This document shows, piece by piece, positions 43,072-54,601 of a DNA stretch of 64,000 nucleotides. How positions within the stretch are numbered: position 1 is the stretch's first letter; each line of letters starts with the position of its first letter. Source of the stretch: Zea mays (taxonomy: Eukaryota; Streptophyta; Magnoliopsida; Poales; Poaceae). Under the pieces are notes generated by a model. That model had not been told where the DNA came from. It searched no databases and was given only the letters and a program-made list of their open reading frames with translations. The stretch is taken from the NCBI RefSeq assembly GCF_902167145.1, contig NC_050100.1, forward strand, positions 187,047,439-187,111,438, read 5' to 3'. Both the position numbers and the translations under genes were made by a program.

Positions 43072-44696
43072 TGTCGGCGTTTCGAGACAGGGGGGTCCCT
43101 AAGCCGACGAGTGAGTGTGCTGCGTGCCCCAGCCCAGATGGGTCGAGCGCGTGGGCGAGCGCGTAGGGGGGAGAGGCGAGGTGGCCGGAGTCGAGTGTGA
43201 GAGAGGTGGAAGTCCCGCGGCCTTCGTGTTCGTCCCGCGCCCAGGTCGGGTGCGCTTGCAGTAGGGGGGTTACAAGCGTCCACGCGGGTGAGGGAAGCGA
43301 GCGGCCCCAAGAGAGCGCCTGTCCCGTCCTCGGTCCCGCGCGGCCAACCTTCTCTGAGAAGGCCCTGGTCCTCCCTTTTATAGTCGTAAGGAGAGGATCC
43401 AGGTGTACAATGGGGGGTGTAGCAGAGTGCTACGTGTCTAGCGGAGGGAGAGCTAGCGCCCTAGGTACATGCCAATGTGGCAGCCGGAGAGATCTGGGCA
43501 CCCTGCTGGCGTGATGTCGTGGCTGTCGGAGGTGCGGCGGAGCCTGGCGGAGGGACAGCTGTTGGAGCGATCGAGTCCCTGCTGACGTCGTCCTGCTTCC
43601 GTAAGAGAGCTGGGGGCCGCCGTCGTCATAGAGCTTGTGGAGCGCCATCATTGCCCCTCCGGCGGAGCTGGCCGGATGAGACGCCGGTCTTGTTCTCCGT
43701 GACCCGAGTCGATTCGGGGTAGGATGATGATGGCGCTTCCTGTTGACGTGGCGGTCTGTGTCCTAGGCAGGGCGACGTGGGGGTTCCTCCGAAGCCGAGG
43801 TTGAGTCTGCCTTCCGTTGCCGTGGCCGAGCCCGAGCCAAGGGGTCGGGCGAGGCGGAAGTCGTTCGGCCGAGGCCAGGGCGGAGTCCGAGCCCTGGGGT
43901 CGGGCGAAGCAGAGTTTCGTCGTCTTCCGGGTGTTAGCCCGAGTCCGAGCCCTAGGGTCGGGCGGAGCGGAGTTCGCCGTCTTCCGGGTCTTAGCCCGAG
44001 TCCGAGCCCTGGGGTCGGGCGGAGCGGAGTTCGCCGTCTTCCGGGTCTTAGCCCGAGTCCGAGCCCTGGGGTCGGGCGGAGCGGAGTTCGCCGTCTTCCG
44101 GGTCTTAGCCCGAGTCCGAGCCCTGGGGTCGGGCGGAGCGGAGTTCACCGTCTTCCGGGTCTTAGCCCGAGTCCGAGCCCTGGGGTCGGGCGGGGCGGAG
44201 TTCGCCGTGGCGCCTTTGGCAAGGCCTGACTGCCTGTCAGACTCACTCTGTCGAGTGGCACTACAGTCGGAGTGGCGCAGGCGGCGCTGTCCTTCTGTCA
44301 GACTGGCCAGTGGAGCGGTGGAGTGACGGCGGTCACTTCGGCTCTGCCGGGGGCGCGTGTCAGGATAGAGGTGTCAGGCCACCTTTGCGTTAAATGCCCC
44401 TGCAATTTGGTCAGTCGGTGTGGCGATTTAGTCAAGGTTGCTTCTGAGCAAAGCCAAGGCCTCGGGCGAGCCGGTGATGTGTCCGCCATAAAAAGGGGGC
44501 CTCGGGTGAGACGGAAGTCTCTCGAGGTCGGCTGCCCTTGGCCGAGGCTAGGCTCGGGTGAAGCGTGATCGAGTCACTCGTGTGGACTGATCCCTGACTT
44601 AATCGTACCCATCAGGCCTTTGCAGCTTTATGCTGATGGGGGTTACCAGCTGAGAATTAGGCGTCTTGAGGGTACCCCTAATTATGGTCCCCGACA
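43072..44696 (-). repeat. 3' LTR of element C
   Basis: As read on the plus strand it starts TGTCGGCGTTTCGAGACAGG and ends TGGTCCCCGACA. It contains about six 57 bp tandem units (43880-44210) and a reversed TATA box near 43376. It is the same length as the other LTR. Confidence 0.95.
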
Positions 44697-46398
44697 GTAG
44701 CCCCCGAGCCTCGAAGGGAGTGTTAGCACTCGCTTGGAGGCTTTCGTCGCACTTTTTTGCAAGGGGACCAGCCTTTCTCGGTTGCATTTCGTTCCGGTGG
44801 GTGCGCGCGAGCGCACCCGCCGGGTGTAGCCCCCGAGGCCTCGGAGGAGTGGTTACACTCCTTCGAGGTCTTAATACCTCGCGTAACGCTTCGGCTGGTC
44901 TGGTCGTTCCCTCATGCGAACTGGCCGTAGCCCGGGTGCACGGTCGGGGCCCAAGCTCTCGGGCTGGTATGTTGACGCTGTCAACGATTTGGCCGGAGCC
45001 AGTTTTTGCGAGAGCAGCCCCCGAGCCTCTGCACAGGGCGAGAGGACGATCAGGGACAGACTCGACTTTTTACATACGCCCCTACGTCGCCTTTCCGCAA
45101 GGAGGAGGGGGGGAGTGCGCCATGTTACCCTCGATGGGCACCGAACATGGTGTCTCCGGTGAGCTGCAAGCGGGTAATCCGAGTGGACGTCCGTGCCCCG
45201 TTCGTTGGGGGTCGGCTAGGGGCCCAGAGGCACGCCCAAAAGTACCTGCGGGTGATTTGCCGGACCCGGTCCCCTGGCAACGGGGTCAAAGGGCTCGATG
45301 CCTCCCTCCGATGGGATTCCGTTACAAGATCGTTCCCGCCGGTCTCGGAAATGTCCTAGGGTACCTCGGGAGCGCAGCCCGAGCCTCGGTTATGTATCGA
45401 ACGTACCCCTGGTCATCCCTCGCTCGGTGTCTGAGGCGACTGTGAACCCTTCGGGGGCCAGCCTTCGAACCCCTGATCAGTAATGGGCACGGAGCCCGAG
45501 TAGCCTGAGGCAGCCATGGAACCCTTCGGGGGGCTGGCCTTCGAACCCCTGACCAGTAGTGGGTGTCGGGCCCACGCGATTTGAGGCGACTGTTGAACCC
45601 TTCGGAGGGCCAGCCTTCGAACCCCTGATCAGTAGAGGGGGGCTCGGAGCCCGGTTCCTTCGCGGAGAAGGATCCCTTTCGGGGTATCCCCCTTTCCCGG
45701 TCCCTGTTGCAAGAGATAGAGAAAGAGGAAAACGGAAAAGGATACGAGATCGGACGACGTGGCGTACCTTTTCTGACGCGGTTATTATGGTGAAGGTGAA
45801 GCGTCGCGCGCTCCTCCCATCTGAGGCGCCGCCTGTCCCGCCGCGGAGTTAATGCGACGGGGCGAGTGGTTGGCGGGGCGGCCGTTGCGCGTGCGCGATC
45901 CGTTCGAGGAACGGGTCACGGGTGCACCGTCTCCACGCCGTGAGAGGAGGCTCTCTTGCTGTCCCAGGATGGGACGTGAGCCTGGCTGACGACGTGACCG
46001 CTACGCCCGCCCGCCTGCCACCGCTATTACTGCCGGCCCACTTTCGATGAAGACTTGTTCGGTCCGCGGAGTCGCTTTATCCGAGCGCAAGTTACTTATC
46101 GCAGAAGGTGATGAGTGAGGTATCCGTATCCCGGAGGCGTAGGAGTCCCTCGGCTCGGTCAGCCTTGGCTGCTTACGTGTACCCCGTCGTTTCCAGGATC
46201 CGCTTTCCGAAGTAGTCAAGAAGCACGAAAGAAATCCTGCTAAAAAGAGATCCTTTTTCGAGGAAAAATTCGACGCAGAGGGGGTCTCCCCCTTTTTAGC
46301 CCCCGAGGGAGGGTCGGGCTTTGCCGAGGCTAGGCCGACCCTTCCTTGACGACTAAACTTCGCGTAGGTGCGAGGTATATGAACAACTTGAAAACATC
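44697..46398 (-). other. Non-coding 3' region of element C
   Basis: It lies between the integrase stop and the 3' LTR. It matches the two outer parts of the 3' region of element E, including three copies of the 77 bp unit with CCTGATCAGTAG/GGGCCAGCCTTCGAACCCC (45430-45640). The middle 2.2 kb present in E is absent; the join lies near 46045-46055. Open frames here are shadows with no recognisable product. Confidence 0.7.
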
Positions 46399-47502
46399 TT
46401 AAGGGTAGAAGCGACGTAGCTGTTTGATGTTCCAAGCGTTGTCGTAGATCTCGCCTTGATTGTTGGCCAGCTTGTATGTTCCGGGCTTCAGAACTTTGGC
46501 GATGACGAATGGCCCTTCCCAGGGAGGCGTGAGCTTGTGCCTCCCTCGGGCGTCTTGCCGCAGCCGAAGCACCAGGTCGCCCACCTGGAGTTCTCGGGAC
46601 CGGACCCCTCGGGCGTGGTAGCGTCGCAGGGACTGTTGGTACCGCGCCGAGTGTAGTAAGGCCCTGTCCCGAGCTTCCTCCAGCTGGTCCAGCGATTCCT
46701 CTCGGCTAGCTTGGTTGCTTTGTTCGGTGTAGGCCCTCGCCCTCGGGGAGCTGTATTCCAGGTCAGTGGGCAAGATAGCTTCAGCCCCGTAGACCAGGAA
46801 AAACGGCGTGAAGCCCGTGGCACGACTCGGCGTCGTCCTTAGGCTCCAGACCACCGAGGGGAGTTCCTTCATCCATCGCTTGCCGAACTTGTTGAGGTCG
46901 TTGTAGATCCGAGGCTTGAGCCCTTGTAGAATCATGCCGTTGGCACGCTCTACTTGCCCATTCGACATGGGATGAGCCACGGCAGCCCAGTCCACCCGGA
47001 TATGGTGATCCTCGCAAAAATCCAAGAATTTTTTGCCCGTGAACTGGGTGCCGTTGTCGGTGATGATGGAGTTCGGGACCCCGAAGCGATGGATGATGTT
47101 GGTGAAGAATGCCACCGCCTGCTCGGATCTGATGCTGTTCAGGGGTCGGACCTCGATCCACTTGGAGAACTTGTCGATGGCGACCAGCAGGTGCGTGTAT
47201 CCCCCGGGCGCCTTCTGCAAGGGACCGACGAGGTCCAGACCCCATACAGCGAAGGGCCAGGTGATGGGTATTGTCTGTAGAGCCTGAGCGGGCAGGTGTG
47301 TCTGCTTCGCATAGAATTGGCACCCTTCGCAGGTGCGGACAATTCTAGTGGCATCAGCCACCGCCGTTGGCCAGTAGAAGCCTTGCTGGAAAGCATTTCC
47401 GACAAGGGCTCGGGGCGCTGCGTGGTGGCCGCAAGCCCCCGAGTGTATTTCTTGCAGCAGTTCCCGACCTTCGGCGATGGAGATGCATCGCTGGAGGATG
47501 CC
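46399..47502 (-). pseudogene. pol: Integrase of element C
   Basis: This is the continuation of pol downstream of a TGA at 47503. The zinc-binding start is seen upstream of the first Met (HSGACGHHAAPRALV, then CEGCQFYAKQTHL from about 47320). The catalytic core carries WGLDLVGPLQKA (first Asp), ITDNGTQFTGKKFLDF (second Asp) and NGQVERANGMILQGL (Glu). The C-terminal part has DLVLRLRQDARGRHKLTPPW and ends RFYP. All catalytic residues are present and the 320-residue stretch from 47361 is open. It is cut off from the RT part by the nonsense codon only. Confidence 0.85.
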
Positions 47503-49434
47503 TCAGGGGCTGCGATGGTAGAGCTCCGCTTCGTCGCCCAGCAAGACGAATGACTTGGCGCGTCGCGCTACCCGCCGAGCCTCGACTTGGTCGAGGGGTA
47601 GCTCTCCTCGACGGAGATATTGCAGGTACGGGGCCTGCCAATCTTGATCTGGCGTGGCCCCGCTCTGCCCTTCCTCGACGTTCAGTGCCTCGCCTTCGGG
47701 GGCCGAGGGTACCTCGGGCTGTGCCGAGGGTACCTCGGGCTGAGCCGAGGGTACCTCGGGCTGAGCCGAGGGTACCTCGGGCTCGGGCACGTCGTCGAGC
47801 TTGACGGAGGGTTGATGCAGATCCTGGGAGAAGACGTCCGGGGGGACTGTCGTTCGCCCCGAGGCTATCTTAGCCAGCTCGTCTGCGGTTTCGTTGTAGC
47901 GCCGAGCGATGTGGTTGAGCTCGAGCCCGAAGAACTTGTCTTCCAGGCGTCGAACCTCGTCGCAGTAGGCCTCCATCTTCGGGTCGCGGCAGTGGGAGTT
48001 CTTCATGACTTGGTCGATGACGAGCTGCGAATCACCACGGGCGTCGAGGCGTCTGACCCCTAGCTCGATGGCGATCCGCAATCCGTTGACCAGAGCTTCG
48101 TACTCGACCACATTGTTGGACGCCGGGAAATGGAGGCGCAGCACGTAGCGCAAGTGCTTTCCGAGGGGCGAGATGAAGAGCAGGCCCGCGCCGGCCCCCG
48201 TCTTCATCAGCGACCCGTCGAAAAACATGGTCCAGAGCTCCGGTTGGATCGGAGTCGTTGGCAGCTGGGTGTCGACCCATTCGGCCACGAAATCCGCCAA
48301 CACCTGGGACTTGATGGCCTTCCGAGGGGCGAACGAGATCGTTTCGCCCATAATTTCCACCGCCCACTTCGCGATCCTGCCTGAGGCCTCTCGGCACTGG
48401 ATGATCTCCCCCAGGGGGAAGGATGACACCACAGTTACCGGATGAGACTCGAAGTAGTGTCGCAGCTTCCGCCTTGTCAGGATCACAGCATACAACAGCT
48501 TTTGAACTTGTGGGTAGCGGATCTTAGTCTCGGACAGCACTTCGCTGACGAAGTAGACCGGCCTCTGAACGGGCAATGCATGCCCTTCCTCTTGCCTTTC
48601 GACCACAATCGCGACGCTAACCACCTGAGTGGTCGCGGCGACGTAGACCAAGAGGGCTTCTCCGTCCGCCGGGGGCACCAAGACAGGCGCCTTTGTAAGG
48701 AGCGCCTTCAGGTTGCCGAGGGCTTCCTCGGTCTCAGGGGTCCAAGCGAAACACTCGGCCTTCCTTAAGAGGCGGTACAGAGGCAGACCTCTTTCGCCGA
48801 GGCGTGAGATGAAGCGGCTCAGGGCCGCGAGGCATCCCATGACCCTCTGTACCCCTTTTAAGTCCTTGATGGGTCCCATGCTGGTGATGGCCGCGATCTT
48901 CTCCGGGTTGGCTTCGATGCCTCGCTCGGAGACGATGAACCCTAGGAGCATGCCTCGGGGCACCCCGAAGACACACTTCTCAGGATTAAGCTTGACTCCT
49001 TTCGCCTTGAGACACCGGAATGTCAGTTCAAGGTCGGAGAGGAGGTCGGAAGCCTTCCTTGTCTTGACTACGATGTCATCGATGTAGGCCTCGACTGTGC
49101 GACCGATGTGTTCGCCGAACACATGGTTCATGCACCGCTGGTACGTCGCGCCCGCATTCCTCAAACCGAACGGCATGGTGACATAGCAGTACATGCCGAA
49201 CGGCATGATGAAAGAAGTCGCGAGCTGGTCGGACTCTTTCATCCGGATCTGGTGATACCCTGAGTAGGCATCGAGGAAGGACAGGGTTTCGCACCCAGCG
49301 GTGGAATCCACGATTTGGTCGATGCGAGGCAGAGGGTAGGGAACCTTCGGACATGCTTTGTTGAGACCAATGTAGTCTACACACATCCGCCATTTCCCCC
49401 CTTTTTCCTCACAAGCACAGGGTTGGCAAGCCAT
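47503..49434 (-). pseudogene. pol: Reverse transcriptase and RNase H of element C
   Basis: In order: RT core (RMCVDYIGLNKACPKVPYPL, FLDAYSGYHQIRM, TMPFGLRNAGATYQRCM, then the catalytic box YIDDIVVKTRKA). The RT thumb/connection follows, then RNase H with FDGSLMKTGAGAGL (Asp), NNVVEYEAL (Glu), DARGDSQLVIDQV (Asp) and NETADELAK (Asp). A spacer with four tandem copies of QPEVPSA-type heptapeptides precedes the integrase zinc domain. The upstream frame break lies at a run of six C/G (49396-49401), one base too long; the downstream break is TGA at 47503, where Arg or Ser would be expected after YHRSP. Confidence 0.85.
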
Positions 49435-50015
49435 TCGAGATGGAATACCTCTTTGATGAACCCTGCTGCCATTAGCTTGTGGATCTCTTCGCCAATCACT
49501 CTGCGCTTCTCCTCGTCAAATCGGCGCAGAGGCTGCCTGACGGGTCGGGCTCCGGCCCGAATATCCAGCGAGTGCTCGGCGACATCCCTCGGTATGCCGG
49601 GCATGTCCGAGGGACTCCACGCAAAGACGTCGGCGTTTGCGCGGAGAAAGTCGACGAGCACTGCTTCCTATTTGGGGTCGAGCCCGGAACCGATCCGGAC
49701 CTGCTTGGTGGTGTCGCCACTGGGGTCGAGAGGGACGGCCTTGACCGTCTCCGCTGGCTCGAAGTTGCCGGCATGGCGCTTCACGTCCGGCACCTCCTTG
49801 GAGAGGTTCTCCAGGTCGGCGATGAGGGCCTCGGACTCGGCGAGGGCCTCGGCGTACTCCACGCACTCCACGTCGCATTCGAACGCGTGTTTGTACGTGG
49901 GGCCGACGGTGATGACCCCGTTGGGGCCCGGCATCTTGAGCTTCAAGTAGATGTAGTTGGGGACGGCCATGAACTTCGCGTAGCATGGCCTCCCTAGCAC
50001 GGCGTGGTAGGTTCC
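49377..50015 (-). pseudogene. pol: Protease-RT linker and RT N-terminus of element C
   Basis: This stretch continues pol with GTYHAVLGRPCYAKFMAVPN and a variable acidic region. An in-frame TAG at about 49668 (after GLDPK) follows, then the RT N-terminal part FLRANADVFAWSPSDMPGIP, RPVRQPLRRFDEEKRRVIGE and EEIHKLMAAGFIKEV. It runs into the frameshift at 49396-49401. Both stops at 50016 and 49668 can be read as C-to-T changes of CGA and CAG. Confidence 0.8.
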
Positions 50016-51242
50016 TCAGAACCCGACCACTTCGAACGTCAGGGTCTCCCTTCGGAAGTTGGAGGGTGTCCCGAAGCAGACGGGGAGGTCGAGTCGCCCG
50101 AGGGGCTGGACGCGCTTCCCAGGGATGATCCCGTGGAAGGGTGCAGCGCCTGCTCGGACGAAGGACAGACCGACGCGCAGGAGCTTGAGGGTCTCGGCGT
50201 AGATGATGTTGAGGCAGCTGCCCCCATCCATCAGGACCTTGGTGAGCCTGACATCGCCAACAACGGGGTCGACGACGAGCGGGTATTTCCCCGGGCTCGG
50301 CACATGGTCGGGGTGGTCGGCCTGGTCGAAAGTGATGGGCTTGTCGGACCAGTCTAGGTAGACTGGCGCCGCCACCTTCACCGAGCAGACCTCCCGGCGC
50401 TCTTGCTTGCGGTGCCGAGCCGAGGTGTTCGCCGCATGCCCTCCATAGATCATGAAGCAGTCGCGGACCTCGGGGAACTCTCCTGCTGGGCGATCTTCGT
50501 TCTTGTCGTCATCGCGGGCCCTGCCACCCTCGGCGGGTGGCCCGGCCCTGTGGAAGTGACGCCGAAGCATAACGCACTCCTCGAGGGTGTGCTTGACGGG
50601 CCCCTGATGGTAGGGGCACGGCTCCTTGAGCATCTTGTCGAAGAGGTTTGCACCTCCGGGGGGCTTCCGAGGGTTCTTATACTCGGCGGCGACGACAAGG
50701 TCCGCGTCAGCGGCGTCGCGTTTCGATTGCGACTTCTTCTTGCCTTTCTTCTTGGCGCCGCGCGGAGCAGACGCCTCGGGAGCTTCTTCCGATGGGCGGC
50801 CCTGGGGCTGCTTGTCCTTTCGGAAGATAGCCTCGACCGCCTCCTGGCCGGAGGCGAACTTGGTGGCGATGTCCATCAGCTCGCTCGCCCTGGTGGGGGT
50901 TTTGCGACCCAGCTTGCTCACCAGGTCGCGGCAAGTGGTGCCGGCGAGGAACGCGCCGATGACATCCGAGTCGGTGATGTTGGGCAGCTCGGTGCGCTGC
51001 TTCGAGAATCGCCGGATGTAGTCCCGGAGCGACTCCCCCGGCTGTTGCCGGCAGCTTCGAAGGTCCCAGGAATTCCCGGGGCGCACGTATGTGCCCTGGA
51101 AATTGCCAGCGAGGGCTTGGACCAAGTCGTCCCAATTGGAGATCTGCCCCGGAGGCAGGTGCTCCAACCAGGCGCGAGCAGTGTCGGAGAGGAACAGGGG
51201 GAGGTTACGGATGATGAGGTTGTCGTCGTCCGTTCCACCCAA
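50016..51242 (-). pseudogene. gag: gag C-terminus and protease of element C
   Basis: The frame has the retrotransposon gag core (DDNLIIRNLPLFLSDTARAW, LVQALAGNFQGTY, ESLRDYIRRFSKQRTELPNI) and a Lys-rich tract (KKKGKKKSQSKRD). A Cys/His cluster CPYHQGPVKHTLEEC near residue 236 may replace a classical knuckle. The aspartic protease segment follows, with KVLMDGGSCLNIIY (active-site Asp) and FHGIIPGKRVQPLGRLDLPV. It ends at TGA 50016 after TFEVVGF, where related copies continue with Arg. Upstream it is out of frame with the N-terminal gag part. Confidence 0.8.
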
Positions 51243-52915
51243 TTGGCAGGCAAGGCGGTAGTCCGCGAGCCACAGTTCCGGTCTCGTTTCCCCCGAGTAC
51301 TTCGTGATAGTAGTCGGGGGTCAGAACCGGGTCGGGAATGGCGCCCGTCGGATGGCCCGACTGAAGGCCTGCGGACCGGGTGGTTCGGGCGAGGGACTCC
51401 GATCCTCCCCGCTGTCGTAGCGCCCCCACGCCTGGGGTGGTAGCCTCGGCGCACCCTTTCGTCGAGGTGAGCCCGACGGTCGCGTCGATGGTGCTCGTTG
51501 CCGAGGTGGCCCGGGGCCGCAGGCGCGGTGTTGCGCGTGCGCCCGGTGTAGACCGAGGCTTCCCGCATGAATCGGGAAGTCGCGGCATGAGGTTCCGAGG
51601 GATATCCTTGCCTTCGGGAGGCAGTGCTCTCGGCCCGCCGAGCCGCAGCGCCTTCCAGGAGATTCTTGAGTTCTCCCTGGATTCGCCGACCCTCGGTGGT
51701 TGACGGCTCCGGCATCGCGCGGATGAGCATTGCTGCGGTTGCCAGGTTCTGACCAACCCCACTGGATGCGGGCGGCGGCCTGATCCTGACATCGTTGGCG
51801 ACGCGGTGCTGGAGACCTTGGGGCAGATGACGTATTTCTCCGGCCAGGGGTTGGCCCACCCATGCATGTCCGACGTCCCGACGGATCGGCTCAAGCGCTC
51901 CTGTTCCCTCGTCGAGCCTGGCCTGCGCCTCGCGGACTTGCTCGAGTTGTGGGTCGTAACCCCCCGCCGGAGCGGGGACCACAGCTAGCTCCCGTGGGAT
52001 GTCGGCGCGAGGCACCGGCCTAGGGAGATCACCGTCCTCCGGCATGCCAAGATGGTTGCCTTCGGAGGGATCCCCTAGCTCGATGTGGAAACATTCGCGG
52101 CTTGGGCCGCAGCTCTCGTCGCCAAGGCTGCGGCTTCCATCGGAACAGTCGGATAGGCAGTAGTCACATGCGGTCATGAAGTCCCGCACGGCACTGGGGT
52201 TGCCAAGTCCGGAGAAATCCCAACTGATGCTGGGATCGTCATCTTCCTCGGACCCAGAGGGCCCGTAGGTCGAGACGTCCGTCAGTCGGTCCCAAGGCGA
52301 CCGCATACGGAACCTCAGTGGGGTTGCACTCGCCTCAATGAGAGCGCCCGCCAAAACGAGGTCGTTTGGCGGGTTGAGGCCGAGTCGAAATGACGCAAGA
52401 TGGGAGTTAGTCGGTACCTTTTGGTCGACGAGGAGCGACGTAGTCACATCGGGGACTGGTTGCACCGTCATCTCTGGTTCGAGGGCGACGTCCTGCAGGC
52501 TTTCCGCGAGCGCGCCGTCGTCGTCCTCTTGCTCGGGGTCAGCGTGCCGCGGGGGGACGGCGCTTGCCTCCGTCTTGAACGCGAGGTCGACGTCCGGCGT
52601 GCCTTCCGTCGGGGCGTCGGGGGCGTCGATTCGCTCGACGGCCGACGAAGCGCGGCCTCCCACCTGGCCTTGACGGCCCCGCCTCCTCCTCCGTTGGCGG
52701 GGGAGAGAACGGAGCGAGCCCGAATGTTGCCCTTCCACCACGCGGGGAAGACGTCGTCGATTCCGCCGCCGGCGGGCGGGTTGTCGGCCGCCATTGTCGT
52801 AGTCGCGCGGCGGTGGAAGAAGTATCATGTCGTAGCTGCCGTCGAAGGACATGAACTCAAGAGTCCCGAAACGAAGCACCGTCCCGGGCCGGAGAGGTTG
52901 CTGGAGACTGCCCAT
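51243..52915 (-). pseudogene. gag: gag N-terminus of element C
   Basis: The frame starts MGSLQQPLRPGTVLRFGTLE at 52915, 61 bases after the 5' LTR. It is a long, poorly conserved N-terminal gag segment, Arg/Pro/Gly-rich, with acidic stretches (EEDDDPSISWDFSGL) and no recognised domain. The frame stays open to 50918, but past about 51300 it reads the gag core in the wrong frame (Ser/Pro/Arg-rich), so a frameshift lies near 51250-51300. The Met at 52855 (MSFDGSYDMILLPPPRDYD) is an alternative start. Confidence 0.65.
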
Positions 52916-52961
52916 CCGGAGCTTGACGGGGAGCTGTTCGTCAGCACGCAGCAGGCCCCTA

Positions 52962-52973
52962 CCTGGCGCGCCA
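52962..52973 (-). other. Primer binding site of element C
   Basis: On the minus strand TGGCGCGCCAGG begins two bases after the 5' LTR end (CCGACA-GT-TGGCGCGCC). The TGG start matches the CCA end of a tRNA; which tRNA is not determined here. Confidence 0.75.
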
Positions 52974-52975
52974 AC

Positions 52976-54600
52976 TGTCGGCGTTTCGAGACAGGGGGGT
53001 CCCTAAGCCGACGAGTGAGTGTGCTGCGTGCCCCAGCCCAGATGGGTCGAGCGCGTGGGCGAGCGCGAAGGGGGGAGAGGCGAGGTGGCCGGAGTCGAGT
53101 GTGAGAGAGGTGGAAGTCCCGCGGCCTTCGTGTTCGTCCCGCGCCCAGGTCGGGTGCGCTTGCAGTAGGGGGGTTACAAGCGTCCACGCGGGTGAGGGAA
53201 GCGAGCGGCCCCAAGAGAGCGCCTGTCCCGTCCTCGGTCCCGCGCGGCCAACCTTCTCTGAGAAGGCCCTGGTCCTCCCTTTTATAGTCGTAAGGAGAGG
53301 ATCCAGGTGTACAATGGGGGGTGTAGCAGAGTGCTACGTGTCTAGCGGAGGGAGAGCTAGCGCCCTAGGTACATGCCAATGTGGCAGCCGGAGAGATCTG
53401 GGCACCCTGCTGGCGTGATGTCGTGGCTGTCGGAGGTGCGGCGGAGCCTGACGGAGGGACAGCTGTTGGAGCGGTCGAGTCCCTGCTGACGTCGTCCTGC
53501 TTCCGTAAGAGAGCTGGGGGCCGCCGTCGTCATAGAGCTTGTGGAGCGCCATCATTGCCCCTCCGGCGGAGCTGGCCGGATGAGACGCCGGTCTTGTTCT
53601 CCGTGACCCGAGTCGATTCGGGGTAGGATGATGATGGCGCTTCCTGTTGACGTGGCGGTCTATGTCCTAGGCAGGGCGACGTGGGGGTTCCTCCGAAGCC
53701 GAGGTTGAGTCTGCCTTCCGTTGCCGTGGCCGAGCCCGAGCCAAGGGGTCGGGCGAGGCGGAAGTCGTTCGGCCGAGGCCAGGGCGGAGTCCGAGCCCTG
53801 GGGTCGGGCGAAGCGGAGTTTCGTCGTCTTCCGGGTGTTAGCCCGAGTCCGAGCCCTGGGGTCGGGCGGAGCGGAGTTCGCCGTCTTCCGGGTCTTAGCC
53901 CGAGTCTGAGCCTTGGGGTCGGGCGGAGCGGAGTTCGCCGTCTTCCGGGTCTTAGCCCGAGTCCGAGCCCTGGGGTCGGGCGGAGCGGAGTTCGACGTCT
54001 TCCGGGTCTTAGCCCGAGTCCGAGCCCTGGGGTCGGGCGGAGCGGAGTTCGCCGTCTTCCGGGTCTTAGCCCGAGTCCGAGCCCTGGGGTCGGGCGGGGC
54101 GGAGTTCGCCGTGGTGCCTTTGGCAAGGCCTGACTGCCTGTCAGACTCACTCTGTCGAGTGGCACTACAGTCGGAGTGGCGCAGGCGGCGCTGTCCTTCT
54201 GTCAGACTGGCCAGTGGAGCGGTGGAGTGACGGCGGTCACTTCGGCTCTGCCGGGGGCGCGTGTCAGGATAGAGGTGTCAGGCCACCTTTGCGTTAAATG
54301 CCCCTGCAATTTGGTCAGTCGGTGTGGCGATTTAGTCAAGGTTGCTTCTGAGCGAAGCCAAGGCCTCGGGCGAGCCGGTGATGTGTCCGCCATAAAAAGG
54401 GGGCCTCGGGTGAGACGAAAGTCTCTCGAGGTCGGCTGCCCTTGGCCGAGGCTAGGCTCGGGTGAAGCGTGATCGAGTCACTCGTGTGGACTGATCCCTG
54501 ACTTAATCGTACCCATCAGGCCTTTGCAGCTTTATGCTGATGGGGGTTACCAGCTGAGAATTAGGCGTCTTGAGGGTACCCCTAATTATGGTCCCCGACA
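52976..54600 (-). repeat. 5' LTR of element C
   Basis: It is 1625 bp with the same borders as 43072-44696 and about 13 differences, several within the 57 bp array (53780-54110). A reversed TATA box lies near 53280. The target duplication CAAGG follows at 54601. Confidence 0.95.
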
Positions 54601-54601
54601 C

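Larger units (their letters stand above)
43072..54600 (-). mobile_element. Huck-like Ty3/gypsy element C, complete
   Basis: The element is 11529 bp on the minus strand, with two 1625 bp LTRs (5' LTR 54600-52976, 3' LTR 44696-43072) and an exact CAAGG target duplication (43067-43071 and 54601-54605) inside the gag of element A. Order along the element: primer site (52973-52962), gag, protease, RT, RNase H, integrase, 1.7 kb non-coding 3' region, polypurine position (44712-44697). LTRs differ at about 13 positions by eye (roughly 0.8%). The 3' region is about 2.2 kb shorter than in element E. Several nonsense changes and frameshifts make it non-autonomous. Confidence 0.9.

Noticed and set aside
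50403..51443. Open frame of 346 codons on the plus strand, antisense to gag of element C
   Set aside because: It is the mirror of a GC-rich coding region, resembles no known protein, and has no promoter or partner in element E within the window. Treated as a shadow frame.
53530..54165. Open frame of 211 codons (minus) with RPTPGLGLGLRPGRRR repeats
   Set aside because: It is produced by the 57 bp LTR tandem array, which is open in several frames on both strands. The same happens at 43648-44326.
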